Part shown: in pieces, positions 1 through 6,490 of the stretch | Position numbering within the stretch: position 1 is the first letter of the stretch | Layout: every line of letters begins with the position of its first letter | From: Bacteroidota bacterium | GTDB lineage: Bacteria; Bacteroidota; Bacteroidia; Cytophagales; Cyclobacteriaceae | DNA length: 7,028 nt | NCBI GenBank assembly: GCA_024643595.1 | Contig: JAHEMS010000185.1 | Span: 1-7,028, forward strand | Reading direction: 5' to 3' | The notes under the pieces: generated by a model | What the model was told of the DNA's origin: nothing | The model's input: the letters and a program-made list of their open reading frames with translations, nothing else | The model's database searches: none | Made by a program: the position numbers and the translations under genes

Positions 1-149
1 CCAAAGTCCAATCCAGCATAAATGGGAACGCCCCAATCTGAAAACCCAAGCCCGGCATTAAACTGTTTCCTGCCATTACCTAATGTACCCTGCGCAACCG
101 AAAAAGTTGAAACCAAAATAAGTACGCCTATTAATAATATATTTTTCAT
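1..149 (-). CDS. Secreted, probably outer-membrane beta-barrel protein (N-terminal part, cut by window edge)
   Basis: An open frame starts with ATG at 149-147 and runs off the left edge, giving 49 complete codons. The first ~20 residues are a classic signal peptide: Met-Lys-Asn, a hydrophobic stretch (ILLIGVLILVSTF), then SVAQ before Gly, where signal peptidase I would probably cut. The mature start (GNGRKQFNAGLGFSDWG, then VPIYAGLDFG) alternates Gly, aromatic and hydrophobic residues, as the first strands of small Bacteroidota outer-membrane beta-barrels do. The location is therefore inferred to be the outer membrane; no substrate or role can be given from this fragment. It lies 99 bases downstream of xerD on the same strand. 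No convincing promoter or Shine-Dalgarno sequence precedes the ATG. The signal peptide is clear; the barrel assignment is moderate because most of the protein is outside the window. Confidence 0.72.
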   Translation of the reverse strand, partial: MKNILLIGVLILVSTFSVAQGTLGNGRKQFNAGLGFSDWGVPIYAGLDF

Positions 150-211
150 GCCGTGGATTTTTGACCTTAACATCTGGCAATGGTAGAAGCAAGGAAAAAT
201 CTTTGCAAGGC

Positions 212-233
212 AAAAAAGCCATACTTGCGTATA
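212..233 (-). terminator. Weak candidate terminator of xerD
   Basis: Read on the minus strand just after the xerD stop, AUAC and GUAU pair around a GCAA (GNRA-type) tetraloop, with one further U-G pair. GGC and a run of six U follow. The stem is short and the U run begins three bases after it, so this is only a possible intrinsic terminator. It would separate xerD from the exported-protein gene downstream on the same strand. Confidence 0.25.
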
Positions 234-248
234 TAGCCGTTCAGTTCA

Positions 249-1151
249 CTAACTACGCGGATGAAACTCCTGAATTACCTGCCTTAGGTAATCCCTGTCA
301 AGATGAGTATAAATTTCAGTGGTGGTGATTGACTCATGGCCGAGCATTTCCTGTACGGCACGCAAATCAGCTCCCCCTTCTATTAAATGCGTAGCAAAGG
401 AATGACGAAAAGTGTGAGGACTAATTATTTTATGCAATCCAATGGCGACCGCCAGTTCTTTAATGATCATAAACACCATTACCCGTGATATCTTTTTTCC
501 CCTTCGATTTAAAAAGACATGACTCTCTGATCCCTTTTGAACCGGAACGTGTACACGAATCTCCTCTACATAAATTTTGATATACCTCAATGCATCCTTT
601 CCAACGGGTACCAACCTTTCCTTATTTCCCTTCCCTATTACGCGCAAAAACCCAAGATCAAAATAGACATTACCAATTTTAAGTTCTACCAATTCTGACA
701 CACGTAATCCGGATGAGTAAAGTACTTCCAACATCGCTCTATTGCGGCCTCCCTCGGGGGTTGATAGATCAATAGCTTCAAACATTTTTACAATCTCTTC
801 ATAATCAAGTGTGTCAGGTAATTTCCTGCCCAGCTTAGGTCCTTCTATTAAGGCTGTTGGATCTTTCTCAATCATTTCCTCAAAAAGAAGGTATTTATAA
901 AATGCCTTGATGCCGGAGAGAATCCGAGCCTGGCTGAAGGCACTCATCCCCAACTCATTTATATATTGCAGGAATGCCTGAAGGTGTATCGAAGAAATAA
1001 CTAGCGGACTGATACCTGTATATTTCATTTCAATGAATTGTGCAAGCTTTGCTACATCCCGTAGGTAAGCCTGAATGGAATTGAAAGAAAGCGATCGTTC
1101 CAGCTTAAGGTAGCTGCCAAACTGCTTGATATGAGTTTCCCAGTTCTTCAC
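249..1151 (-). CDS. xerD: Site-specific tyrosine recombinase XerD
   Basis: Cytoplasmic tyrosine recombinase that, with a XerC partner, resolves chromosome dimers at the dif site near the replication terminus. With a GTG start at 1151 it has 300 residues, the usual XerD length. Residues ~5-90 form the SAM-like core-binding domain (SYLKLERSLSFNSIQAYLRD); ~105-295 form the catalytic domain. All six catalytic residues are present: R150 (SSGLRVSEL), K174 (GKGNKER), H246 and R249 (SPHTFRHSFATH), H272 (LGHESI) and nucleophile Y281 (IYTHLD). The C-terminus has HPR, as in XerD rather than most XerC. The frame can be extended to a TTG at 1166, adding MHICI, but GTG gives the family-typical start (MKNWETHIKQF). 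It is divergent from aroQ across ~135 bases. No attachment site, cassette or phage gene is nearby, so this looks like the housekeeping enzyme rather than an integrase. Confidence 0.93.
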   Translation of the reverse strand: MKNWETHIKQFGSYLKLERSLSFNSIQAYLRDVAKLAQFIEMKYTGISPLVISSIHLQAFLQYINELGMSAFSQARILSGIKAFYKYLLFEEMIEKDPTALIEGPKLGRKLPDTLDYEEIVKMFEAIDLSTPEGGRNRAMLEVLYSSGLRVSELVELKIGNVYFDLGFLRVIGKGNKERLVPVGKDALRYIKIYVEEIRVHVPVQKGSESHVFLNRRGKKISRVMVFMIIKELAVAIGLHKIISPHTFRHSFATHLIEGGADLRAVQEMLGHESITTTEIYTHLDRDYLRQVIQEFHPRS

Positions 1152-1287
1152 TATACAAATGTGCAAATTATTTCTAACCCGATAGAATTCTCGATTATGG
1201 CCGATCCTACTTTATCTGTGGACATCAATCTATAAAATTTCTCTTCTGTCTTATTACTATTATTGATTTTGCGTTTAACTTCGAATC

Positions 1288-1713
1288 ATGAAGATTCAAG
1301 TCATCAATGGTCCTAACCTCAATTTACTCGGTAAACGTGAACCTGAAACATATGGCAAACTATCCTTTGAAGAATTCTTTGAAAAACTAAAAGTGCGTTT
1401 CCCTGATGTTGAACTATTCTACTATCAATCTAATGTAGAAGGTGATTTAATTAATAAGTTACATGAAATCGGATTTACCTTCGATGGTGTCATATTAAAT
1501 GCTGGTGCTTATACTCACACATCAGTGGCCATACATGACGCTATTGCCGCTATTACAACACCGGTTATTGAGGTCCATATTTCCAATGTTTATGCCCGTG
1601 AGGAATTCCGCCACAAAAGCCTGATTACATCTAAATGTCTGGGATTAATAACTGGCTTTGGCATGGAAGGTTATGCCATGGCAATTCAACATCTGCTGAT
1701 TATCAATCAATAA
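1288..1713 (+). CDS. aroQ: Type II 3-dehydroquinate dehydratase
   Basis: Catalyses dehydration of 3-dehydroquinate to 3-dehydroshikimate, the third step of the shikimate pathway to chorismate, in the cytoplasm. Type II enzymes are small flavodoxin-like subunits that form dodecamers. The 141-residue length is typical. The N-terminal signature INGPNLNLLGKREPETYG (6-23) carries Arg17 and catalytic Tyr22 on the flexible lid. Asn71 and His77 are in NAGAYTHTSVAIHDA, and Glu95, His97 and Arg108 in the segment from PVIEVHISN to YAREEFRHKS; these match the known active-site set. It starts at ATG 1288 without a clear Shine-Dalgarno sequence. A TGATTTTG at 1264-1271, one mismatch from the Bacteroidota -7 consensus, could be its promoter, but no -33 element is evident. 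Divergent from xerD; the next gene downstream has its own promoter signal. Confidence 0.96.
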   Translation: MKIQVINGPNLNLLGKREPETYGKLSFEEFFEKLKVRFPDVELFYYQSNVEGDLINKLHEIGFTFDGVILNAGAYTHTSVAIHDAIAAITTPVIEVHISNVYAREEFRHKSLITSKCLGLITGFGMEGYAMAIQHLLIINQ

Positions 1714-1719
1714 GAGTCT

Positions 1720-1744
1720 GGTAAAGCCTCGATAACTGCTTACC
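1720..1744 (+). terminator. Hairpin after aroQ, possible weak terminator
   Basis: GGTAAAGC (1720-1727) pairs with GCTTACC (1738-1744): seven base pairs with one bulged A and a 10-base loop, seven bases after the aroQ stop. It is followed by GTTTCG rather than a real U run, so intrinsic termination would be inefficient. Position supports an end-of-transcript role; sequence alone does not prove it. Confidence 0.28.
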
Positions 1745-1776
1745 GTTTCGCCAAAACAAATATTAAATAAGTACCG

Positions 1777-1784
1777 TAACTTTG
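1777..1784 (+). promoter_or_regulatory. Bacteroidota-type -7 promoter element upstream of the HelD-like gene
   Basis: TAACTTTG matches the Bacteroidota -7 consensus TAnnTTTG exactly, followed by C and an AT-rich stretch. No TTTG -33 element occurs at the expected 19-21 base spacing, so only half of the promoter is supported. Transcription would begin near 1788-1791, about 22 bases before the ATG at 1813. That is one reason to prefer that ATG over the GTG at 1798. Confidence 0.5.
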
Positions 1785-1812
1785 CTGTTTATTTTCAGTG
1801 AAAAACGGTGTC

Positions 1813-3855
1813 ATGATTCATAGAACAGAACAGGAAGAAAGAGAATATTTGGAAGTGATCAAAGAAAAGCTGTTGGACACAATCCGCCAAACAGAAGATC
1901 GGGTTAGGCAATTCGACACCGAACTCAGACAGAATAAAGAGTATCTCCACGAACATAAATCGGGAATGGACGAAGCAGACCTGGTGGCAGCTGGACAATC
2001 TATTAACCGAATTGCAAATACGGGAGAATCAGTAGTAGCGCGAAAAAGTAAATTGCAGAAACTGTGCGAATCCCCTTATTTCGGGCGAATAGATTTTACA
2101 CCGAATGAGCGTGGCCAATACACGCCCATCTACATTGGTATCCATACGTTCACGGATGAAGCGTCACGCACCAATTTAGTATATGATTGGCGTGCTCCTA
2201 TCTCCTCCATGTTTTATGATTTCGAACTTGGTGATGCCTGGTACAACACGCCTTCAGGGAAAATCGCCGGAATGATCACGATAAAACGTCAATACAAAAT
2301 CCGTAAAGGCAATATGGAATTCATGATTGAAAACGATGTTAACATCCACGATGACGTTTTACAAAAGGAATTAAGCAAATCAAGTGACGACCGGATGAAG
2401 ACCATTGTTGCTACCATCCAGCGAGATCAAAATGAGGTGATCAGAAACGAAACGGCACAGGTCATGATCATCCAGGGAGTTGCCGGCTCAGGTAAAACTT
2501 CAATTGCCCTTCATCGTGTTGCTTTTTTACTCTACCGCTTTCGGGACGAGATCAAAGCAAAAGATGTTCTGATCATCTCCCCCAACAAAGTATTTGCCGA
2601 TTACATATCCAACGTACTTCCCGAGCTGGGTGAGGAACAGATTCCTGAAATGGGGATGGAAGAACTGGCCAGTGATGTGCTCGAGGATAAATATAAGTTT
2701 CAGCGTTTTTTCGAACAGGTTTCACTCTTGCTCGAAAGACACGATGAAGATCACATTGAACGCATCAAGTTCAAATCAACGTTTGAATTCTTAAGTAAGC
2801 TAAACCAGTATATCATACACCTCGAAAATAATTTCTTCAGTTTCCTCGAATTACGGGTAGGAAAAACAGTGGTTCCTTTTCCATTTATTCTTGAACGGTT
2901 CAAAGCCTACCATCGAATACCATTATTGAAGCGTACTCCAGAAGTAGTTAAAGATATTCAACAATATGTAAGAAATGAAGTACAACGAAAGTTAACAGGT
3001 CACGAAAAATCACAGATTTGGCAAGCCATGCCCCGTATTTTCAAAACCGATAATCTTCTGGACATCTACAAAAATTTTTATAGGTGGGTTGATAAACCAG
3101 CCCTATTCAGAATGGCCGGAGATAAGTTGGAATATTCTGATGTATTTCCGCTAATCTATTGTAAGATCCGGCTTGAAGGTGTACAGGCCTTCGATCATGT
3201 TAAACATCTATTAGTAGACGAAATGCAGGACTATACCCCCGTTCAATATTCTGTTTTGTCTCGTTTATTTAAATGTAAAAAAACCATATTAGGTGATATC
3301 AACCAGACCGTAAATCCACACAGTGCTTCATCCGCAGAAAGTATTGAACAGGTATTCCCCCAGGGCGATACTGTGAAACTTTACAGAAGCTATCGATCTA
3401 CCTACGAGATCAGCTCTTTTGCTCAGCGTATTTCCCACAACCCAGACTTAATTCCTCTTGAACGACATGGACAAGAACCTGTCGTGAAAGGCTTGAAGAG
3501 TAACGCGCAGGAAATTGAAGAAATCAAAAAATTAATTTCGGATTTCAAAAACTCAGCACACCCTTCCATGGGTATCATTTGCAAAACAATGAAACAGGCA
3601 GAATTTGTTTACCAGGAAGTAAAAGCACCTGGTGTTTACCTGCTCACGGCGGACAGTACTTCTTATAATGATGGAGTAATCATTACGACTGCGCACCTGG
3701 CAAAAGGATTAGAATTTGATGAAGTAATTATCCCATTTGCTTCCGTGCGCAATTATCAAACTGATGTCGATAAACGAATGCTGTACATAGCATGCACGCG
3801 AGCTATGCATCATCTCACATTAACCTTCACGGGGGATAAGTCTGAATTTATATAA
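1813..3855 (+). CDS. HelD-like superfamily 1 (UvrD/Rep-type) ATPase, probable RNA polymerase recycling factor
   Basis: HelD proteins use ATP-driven movements to pry RNA polymerase off DNA and nascent RNA and recycle stalled enzyme. This one has 680 residues, somewhat shorter than the ~770 of Bacillus HelD. In order: an N-terminal charged coiled coil (~5-85), the arm that in HelD enters the polymerase secondary channel, with acidic residues at its likely tip (HKSGMDEADL); the HelD-typical YDWRAPISSMFYD (124-136); Walker A GVAGSGKT (222-229); a HelD-specific insertion (~260-460); motif II DEMQD (469-473); motif III GDINQ (494-498); YRSYRST (524-530, Arg528); HLAKGLEFDEV (628-638); and LYIACTRAM (657-665) with arginine finger Arg663. 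ATG 1813 is preferred; GTG 1798 would add five residues but sits almost at the predicted transcript start. UvrD, Rep and PcrA are less likely because they lack the coiled coil and the YDWRAP segment. The RNA polymerase role is inferred from family. Confidence 0.88.
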   Translation: MIHRTEQEEREYLEVIKEKLLDTIRQTEDRVRQFDTELRQNKEYLHEHKSGMDEADLVAAGQSINRIANTGESVVARKSKLQKLCESPYFGRIDFTPNERGQYTPIYIGIHTFTDEASRTNLVYDWRAPISSMFYDFELGDAWYNTPSGKIAGMITIKRQYKIRKGNMEFMIENDVNIHDDVLQKELSKSSDDRMKTIVATIQRDQNEVIRNETAQVMIIQGVAGSGKTSIALHRVAFLLYRFRDEIKAKDVLIISPNKVFADYISNVLPELGEEQIPEMGMEELASDVLEDKYKFQRFFEQVSLLLERHDEDHIERIKFKSTFEFLSKLNQYIIHLENNFFSFLELRVGKTVVPFPFILERFKAYHRIPLLKRTPEVVKDIQQYVRNEVQRKLTGHEKSQIWQAMPRIFKTDNLLDIYKNFYRWVDKPALFRMAGDKLEYSDVFPLIYCKIRLEGVQAFDHVKHLLVDEMQDYTPVQYSVLSRLFKCKKTILGDINQTVNPHSASSAESIEQVFPQGDTVKLYRSYRSTYEISSFAQRISHNPDLIPLERHGQEPVVKGLKSNAQEIEEIKKLISDFKNSAHPSMGIICKTMKQAEFVYQEVKAPGVYLLTADSTSYNDGVIITTAHLAKGLEFDEVIIPFASVRNYQTDVDKRMLYIACTRAMHHLTLTFTGDKSEFI

Positions 3856-3886
3856 GGGTCAATAAAGGAAAGTCTTGTAAGCTTTG

Positions 3887-4510
3887 TCACTTCATTTGAT
3901 CAACCAATTGTAATCTCCCGACCACCGAATTCTTTGGTAATATTGTGCCTGGCGATAGGACCGCATTCGCTCCAATCTTCGAATGGTCTCCAACCAGCGA
4001 TCCAAATTTATCCACCCCAGTATCTATTACCGTTGAAAGATGAACTGCGAAGATTCGTTTATCAATTTTGTCATTGTGATAATTGGCCGTAATCGCACCT
4101 GCCTCAAAATTGACATAACTGCCAATAAGGCTATCGCCAATAAAATTTAGATGAGCGACTCGGCTATGGGCACCAATTACACTTGATTTTATCTCACATC
4201 CTGGCCCGATCACCACATCATCGCTAATGAATACCCCACCGCGAAAGTATGCATGCGCTCCGATAAAACTTTTAGCGCCAATAATGACGGGTGGTTTTAG
4301 TACGGCTCCTTGTTCAACCATCGCAGACTTATGAATCGCAATTCCCTCATGCACAGAAAAATCGTCCCCCAAGTCCGAAATAATTTCAGTAATGATCTGT
4401 GATAAACCCTTTACGATTTCCCAGGGATTTTTATTGGCATAGCCTTTTATGGAGAATTCCTGAATAAAGTCCTGAATGAGTATCAATGACAATAAGTTAC
4501 TATGGTTCAA
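3887..4510 (-). CDS. Left-handed beta-helix acyltransferase-like protein (LpxA/GlmU C-terminal type)
   Basis: A 207-residue protein with an alpha-helical N-terminus (~1-50, including LIQDFIQEF and NPWEIV), followed by hexapeptide repeats (~53-196) that fold as a left-handed beta-helix, as in trimeric acyl-CoA or acyl-ACP transferases. VAHLNFIGD (118-126) and VNFEAGAITANY (133-144) align by eye with the GlmU acetyltransferase domain; His120 falls on its catalytic histidine and Asn134 on its conserved asparagine. The GlmU nucleotidyltransferase domain is absent. The repeats end with VGDHSKIGANAVLSPGTIL (173-191). A transferase acting on an amino sugar or its nucleotide is inferred; the acceptor and donor are unknown. 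The only start that keeps the whole N-terminus is TTG at 4510, directly after the TAG of the YbjN-like gene in the same frame, so translation is probably coupled. Stop is TGA. It converges on the HelD-like gene across 31 bases. Confidence 0.83.
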   Translation of the reverse strand: MNHSNLLSLILIQDFIQEFSIKGYANKNPWEIVKGLSQIITEIISDLGDDFSVHEGIAIHKSAMVEQGAVLKPPVIIGAKSFIGAHAYFRGGVFISDDVVIGPGCEIKSSVIGAHSRVAHLNFIGDSLIGSYVNFEAGAITANYHNDKIDKRIFAVHLSTVIDTGVDKFGSLVGDHSKIGANAVLSPGTILPKNSVVGRLQLVDQMK

Positions 4511-4972
4511 CTAGGTATCAGATCCGCCGGAAGGGCGATCGGTAGTTTTGGGTAACCAGCTTCCTTCAAATTTAAATTGTAGTTTCCCTTTATAATCGCT
4601 GCAATAGAAGGCAACCCGGTCGAATGTGGCATTTATCTCACTAAGGTCAAGACCTGCCGCTTCTCTTAAAAACATGACATATGTCCAGTCATTCTTTTTA
4701 CAAATCCAGGAACCAAATAACGTGTGATTAACTTCCAGTAAATTCTGATAAAAGCTTTCAACATTTTTATCTGGAACGGCCAAAAGTGGGCTCATCACCT
4801 GGAAATACCAGCGATCCGGAGTTGCCGGAAAATTAAAAACGTCAATCCATACCGTGGATCCTTTATAAATGATTGACCATTGTCCCTGATTCTTACCACG
4901 ACAAAGTGCGGGATCAACTTTAAGTGCACTGATAGCTTCTTCTACTAAATTGGAGGTTTGTATTAAATCCAT
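4511..4972 (-). CDS. YbjN-like (CesT/type III chaperone fold) protein
   Basis: A 153-residue soluble protein with no signal peptide or membrane segment. It shows the YbjN layout: an N-terminal helix (SNLVEEAISALKVD, 7-20), a central beta-sheet (QWSIIYKGSTVWIDVFNF, 31-48, then RWYFQVMSPLLAV), a helix with FYQNLLEVNHTLFGSWI (74-90), further strands (DWTYVMFLREAAGLDLSEI, 95-113), a final helix (INATFDRVAFYCSDY) and a C-terminal strand KLQFKFEG. LLxxN and GLDxxE are the pattern recognised here. YbjN-domain proteins resemble type III secretion chaperones, but outside such systems their role is unsettled; no secretion apparatus is present here. ATG at 4972 is the natural start. The 17-residue tail (SWLPKTTDRPSGGSDT) is polar and probably disordered. 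It is the first gene of a two-gene unit with the acyltransferase-like gene, so both may act on one process, which is inference from layout only. Confidence 0.72.
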   Translation of the reverse strand: MDLIQTSNLVEEAISALKVDPALCRGKNQGQWSIIYKGSTVWIDVFNFPATPDRWYFQVMSPLLAVPDKNVESFYQNLLEVNHTLFGSWICKKNDWTYVMFLREAAGLDLSEINATFDRVAFYCSDYKGKLQFKFEGSWLPKTTDRPSGGSDT

Positions 4973-5067
4973 ATTATTTAAAGTTTAAGTGAAATGGCAT
5001 GGATGGGGTTGAATTCCTTAAAATCACAAAATCAATAAAACTAAAATAATCATTTTCAGGATATTAA

Positions 5068-5214
5068 ATGACTAGAGAGATGTCAAAATTTTCAATACCA
5101 AAATGGGAAAAATATGTATCCTCCAACCCATGGGATTTGCGTTATCTGGCCGTAACGATTTCGCATCTCGAACTTATATTCCATTTTCAAACAAGGTCCT
5201 CTATCATAAAATAA
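5068..5214 (+). CDS. Possible small protein, 48 residues, unknown
   Basis: ATG at 5068 opens 48 codons and closes with tandem stops TAA TAG. AGGA at 5058-5061 lies six bases before the ATG, a properly spaced Shine-Dalgarno-like sequence, which is notable because the neighbouring genes lack one. The product begins MTREMSKFSIPKWEKYVSSN, then PWDLRYLAVTISHLELIFHF, and ends in a basic tail; the middle is moderately hydrophobic but not a clear membrane segment. I recognise no family. A second ATG five codons in is also possible. It may be a real small gene, a relic of a larger one, or chance in an AT-rich spacer; chance is at least as likely. Confidence 0.22.
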   Translation: MTREMSKFSIPKWEKYVSSNPWDLRYLAVTISHLELIFHFQTRSSIIK

Positions 5215-5324
5215 TAGGGCATCTTTCTACCAAAGCCTTTAGCCGGTATTCATTATTTCCATAAACCATATTTATTTCTTTATATGAATAAATTCAATTA
5301 AACAGCTTCCTCAAGCTATTATTT

Positions 5325-5332
5325 TACCTTTA
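5325..5332 (+). promoter_or_regulatory. Probable -7 promoter element of the class V aminotransferase gene
   Basis: TACCTTTA matches TAnnTTTG except for the last base. Transcription would start near 5337-5340, about a dozen bases before ATG 5351. No TTTG is found 19-21 bases upstream. The upstream in-frame TTG at 5333 would lie before the predicted transcript start, which supports the ATG. Confidence 0.37.
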
Positions 5333-5350
5333 TTGTCAAATTCACATCCA

Positions 5351-6406
5351 ATGATCTCCTTCTACCCTGGCCCTTCTCGTGTTTATGATAACATTCCCAG
5401 GTTTGTTGATGACGCCTATAATCAAGGAATCTTAAGTATGAACCATAGAAGTGATGAATTCATGTTGTTATGTAAAAATACCATCACCCTGATCAAAGAA
5501 AAACTTGATGTTCCCAGTTCATACTCTGTATTCTTTGCTTCCTCTGCCACTGAATGTTGGGAGATCATCGCCCAATCACTTATTCGGGAGAAAAGCACTC
5601 ATATTTATAATGGCGCTTTTGGAGAAAAATGGTATACTTATACGAAACGCTTGCGCCCTCAGGCAGAAAATATTTATTTCAATCCAGCAGCCAGCCTGGA
5701 CACTTCATCTCTTAAAAATTTACAGACTGAGGTAATTTGTCTCACTCAAAATGAAACTAGCAATGGCACACAATTAAGCAGGCGATCCATCTCAATAATC
5801 AAAAAAGAAAATCCAAAGGCAATCATCGCGGTAGACGCGACTTCCAGCATGGCGGGAATTTATTTGGACTTTAAAACAGCTGATGTCTGGTTTGCTTCTG
5901 TTCAAAAATGTTTCGGATTACCAGCCGGTTTGGCCGTCATAATTTGTTCGCCACGTGCCTTGCAGCAAGCCCAATCAATCCATGAGGTAAGCCATTACAA
6001 CAGTTTGATGTTTATCAACGAGATGATGGATAAATGTCAAACCCCCTGTACCCCAAATGTGCTGGGCATCTATTTATTGATGAGGGTATTAAAAAAGAGA
6101 AAACCAATTGGGTTTGTTGATCATAAAATCAAAAACCGTTCACATGTTTGGAAAAAATTCATTAGAAAATCAACTAACCTGAAATTATATATTAACAATC
6201 AGGACGTTCTTTCTGACACGGTCCTTGCTCTTACTGGTAAGCCAGAATTAATTGCCGAGATCAAAAAAAAGGCTAAAGCTAAGGGGTTGATATTGGGTGA
6301 TGGCTACGGCTCGCTAAAGAACGCTACTTTTAGGATCGCCAACTTTCCAGCCATTAAAAAAATGGAGATTGAGAAACTCCAGAAGTTTCTCAAAGGATTT
6401 CTATAG
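5351..6406 (+). CDS. Class V PLP-dependent aminotransferase related to SerC
   Basis: Cytoplasmic pyridoxal-phosphate aminotransferase, 351 residues from ATG 5351 (a TTG at 5333 would add six). Visible features: YPGPSRVY near the N-terminus (PGP at 6-8); NHRS (31-34), matching the SerC HR pair that contacts substrate phosphate; FASSATECWE (62-71), the cofactor-phosphate loop with Trp70 for ring stacking; Asp162 (AVDATSS), which pairs with the pyridine nitrogen; the Schiff-base lysine Lys186 (SVQKCFGLPAGL); TPCTPN (231-236); and Arg328 (FRIANFP), the expected carboxylate ligand. The fold and order are those of phosphoserine and alanine-glyoxylate aminotransferases. It lacks the usual SerC opening (NFSAGPA) and the second His-Arg pair before the C-terminal arginine, so phosphoserine is not assured as substrate. 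No serine-pathway gene is adjacent within the window. It appears monocistronic. Confidence 0.83.
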   Translation: MISFYPGPSRVYDNIPRFVDDAYNQGILSMNHRSDEFMLLCKNTITLIKEKLDVPSSYSVFFASSATECWEIIAQSLIREKSTHIYNGAFGEKWYTYTKRLRPQAENIYFNPAASLDTSSLKNLQTEVICLTQNETSNGTQLSRRSISIIKKENPKAIIAVDATSSMAGIYLDFKTADVWFASVQKCFGLPAGLAVIICSPRALQQAQSIHEVSHYNSLMFINEMMDKCQTPCTPNVLGIYLLMRVLKKRKPIGFVDHKIKNRSHVWKKFIRKSTNLKLYINNQDVLSDTVLALTGKPELIAEIKKKAKAKGLILGDGYGSLKNATFRIANFPAIKKMEIEKLQKFLKGFL

Positions 6407-6474
6407 CAGCATACCACCATTCAACCAAACCTTCGCTAAGCTTTCAAGGTCACATTTTCATTCCATTACCCCTG

Positions 6475-6490
6475 TTCAAAATATTTTGAA
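6475..6490. repeat. Perfect 16-bp palindrome, candidate operator
   Basis: TTCAAAATATTTTGAA equals its own reverse complement over all 16 bases. Its right half contains the TTTG (6485-6488) used as the -33 element of the predicted promoter for the 6523 gene, so a dimeric regulator bound here would compete with RNA polymerase. The AT-rich composition makes chance occurrence more likely than for a mixed sequence. Confidence 0.4.

Larger units (their letters stand above)
4973..5332. other. Divergent intergenic spacer, 360 bases
   Basis: AT-rich spacer between the minus-strand YbjN-like gene and the plus-strand aminotransferase. It must carry the promoters of both. The aminotransferase side has a TACCTTTA element at 5325-5332; on the other side no good TAnnTTTG element is seen. 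It also contains a 48-codon open frame (5068-5214), listed separately. Two small inverted repeats, ATTTATT/AATAAAT (5270-5276 and 5287-5293) and AGCTT/AAGCT (5304-5308 and 5313-5317), are too short to interpret. No tRNA-like or other structured RNA is evident by eye. Confidence 0.6.

Noticed and set aside
249..1151. Possibility that the tyrosine recombinase is an integrase of a mobile element
   Set aside because: Length, the HPR C-terminus and the divergent aroQ fit housekeeping XerD; no attachment-site repeat, cassette or phage gene is seen.
1261..1271. TATTGATTTTG before aroQ also occurs on the minus strand at 5037-5027, before the YbjN-like gene
   Set aside because: An 11-base match between AT-rich spacers is expected by chance in 7 kb, and the distances to the two starts differ (16 versus 54 bases).
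1795..1998. 67-codon open frame on the minus strand
   Set aside because: It lies antisense to the start of the HelD-like gene, whose frame has strong family motifs; the antisense product is Phe/Cys-rich with no recognisable feature.
2594..2794. 66-codon plus-strand frame inside the HelD-like gene
   Set aside because: Out-of-frame shadow of the helicase insertion region, with no family resemblance.
3856..3886. Possible shared terminator between the convergent HelD-like and acyltransferase-like genes
   Set aside because: AAAG and CTTT can pair across TCTTGTAAG, but the stem is only about four pairs and no T run follows on either strand.
5270..5317. Small inverted repeats ATTTATT/AATAAAT and AGCTT/AAGCT
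   Set aside because: Five to seven AT-rich pairs are expected by chance in this spacer.
5505..5735. 76-codon plus-strand frame inside the aminotransferase gene
   Set aside because: Overlaps the cofactor-binding region of a well-supported enzyme in another frame.
6429..6450. ACCTT/AAGGT stem after the aminotransferase gene
   Set aside because: Only five pairs with a 12-base loop and no T run; not convincing as a terminator.
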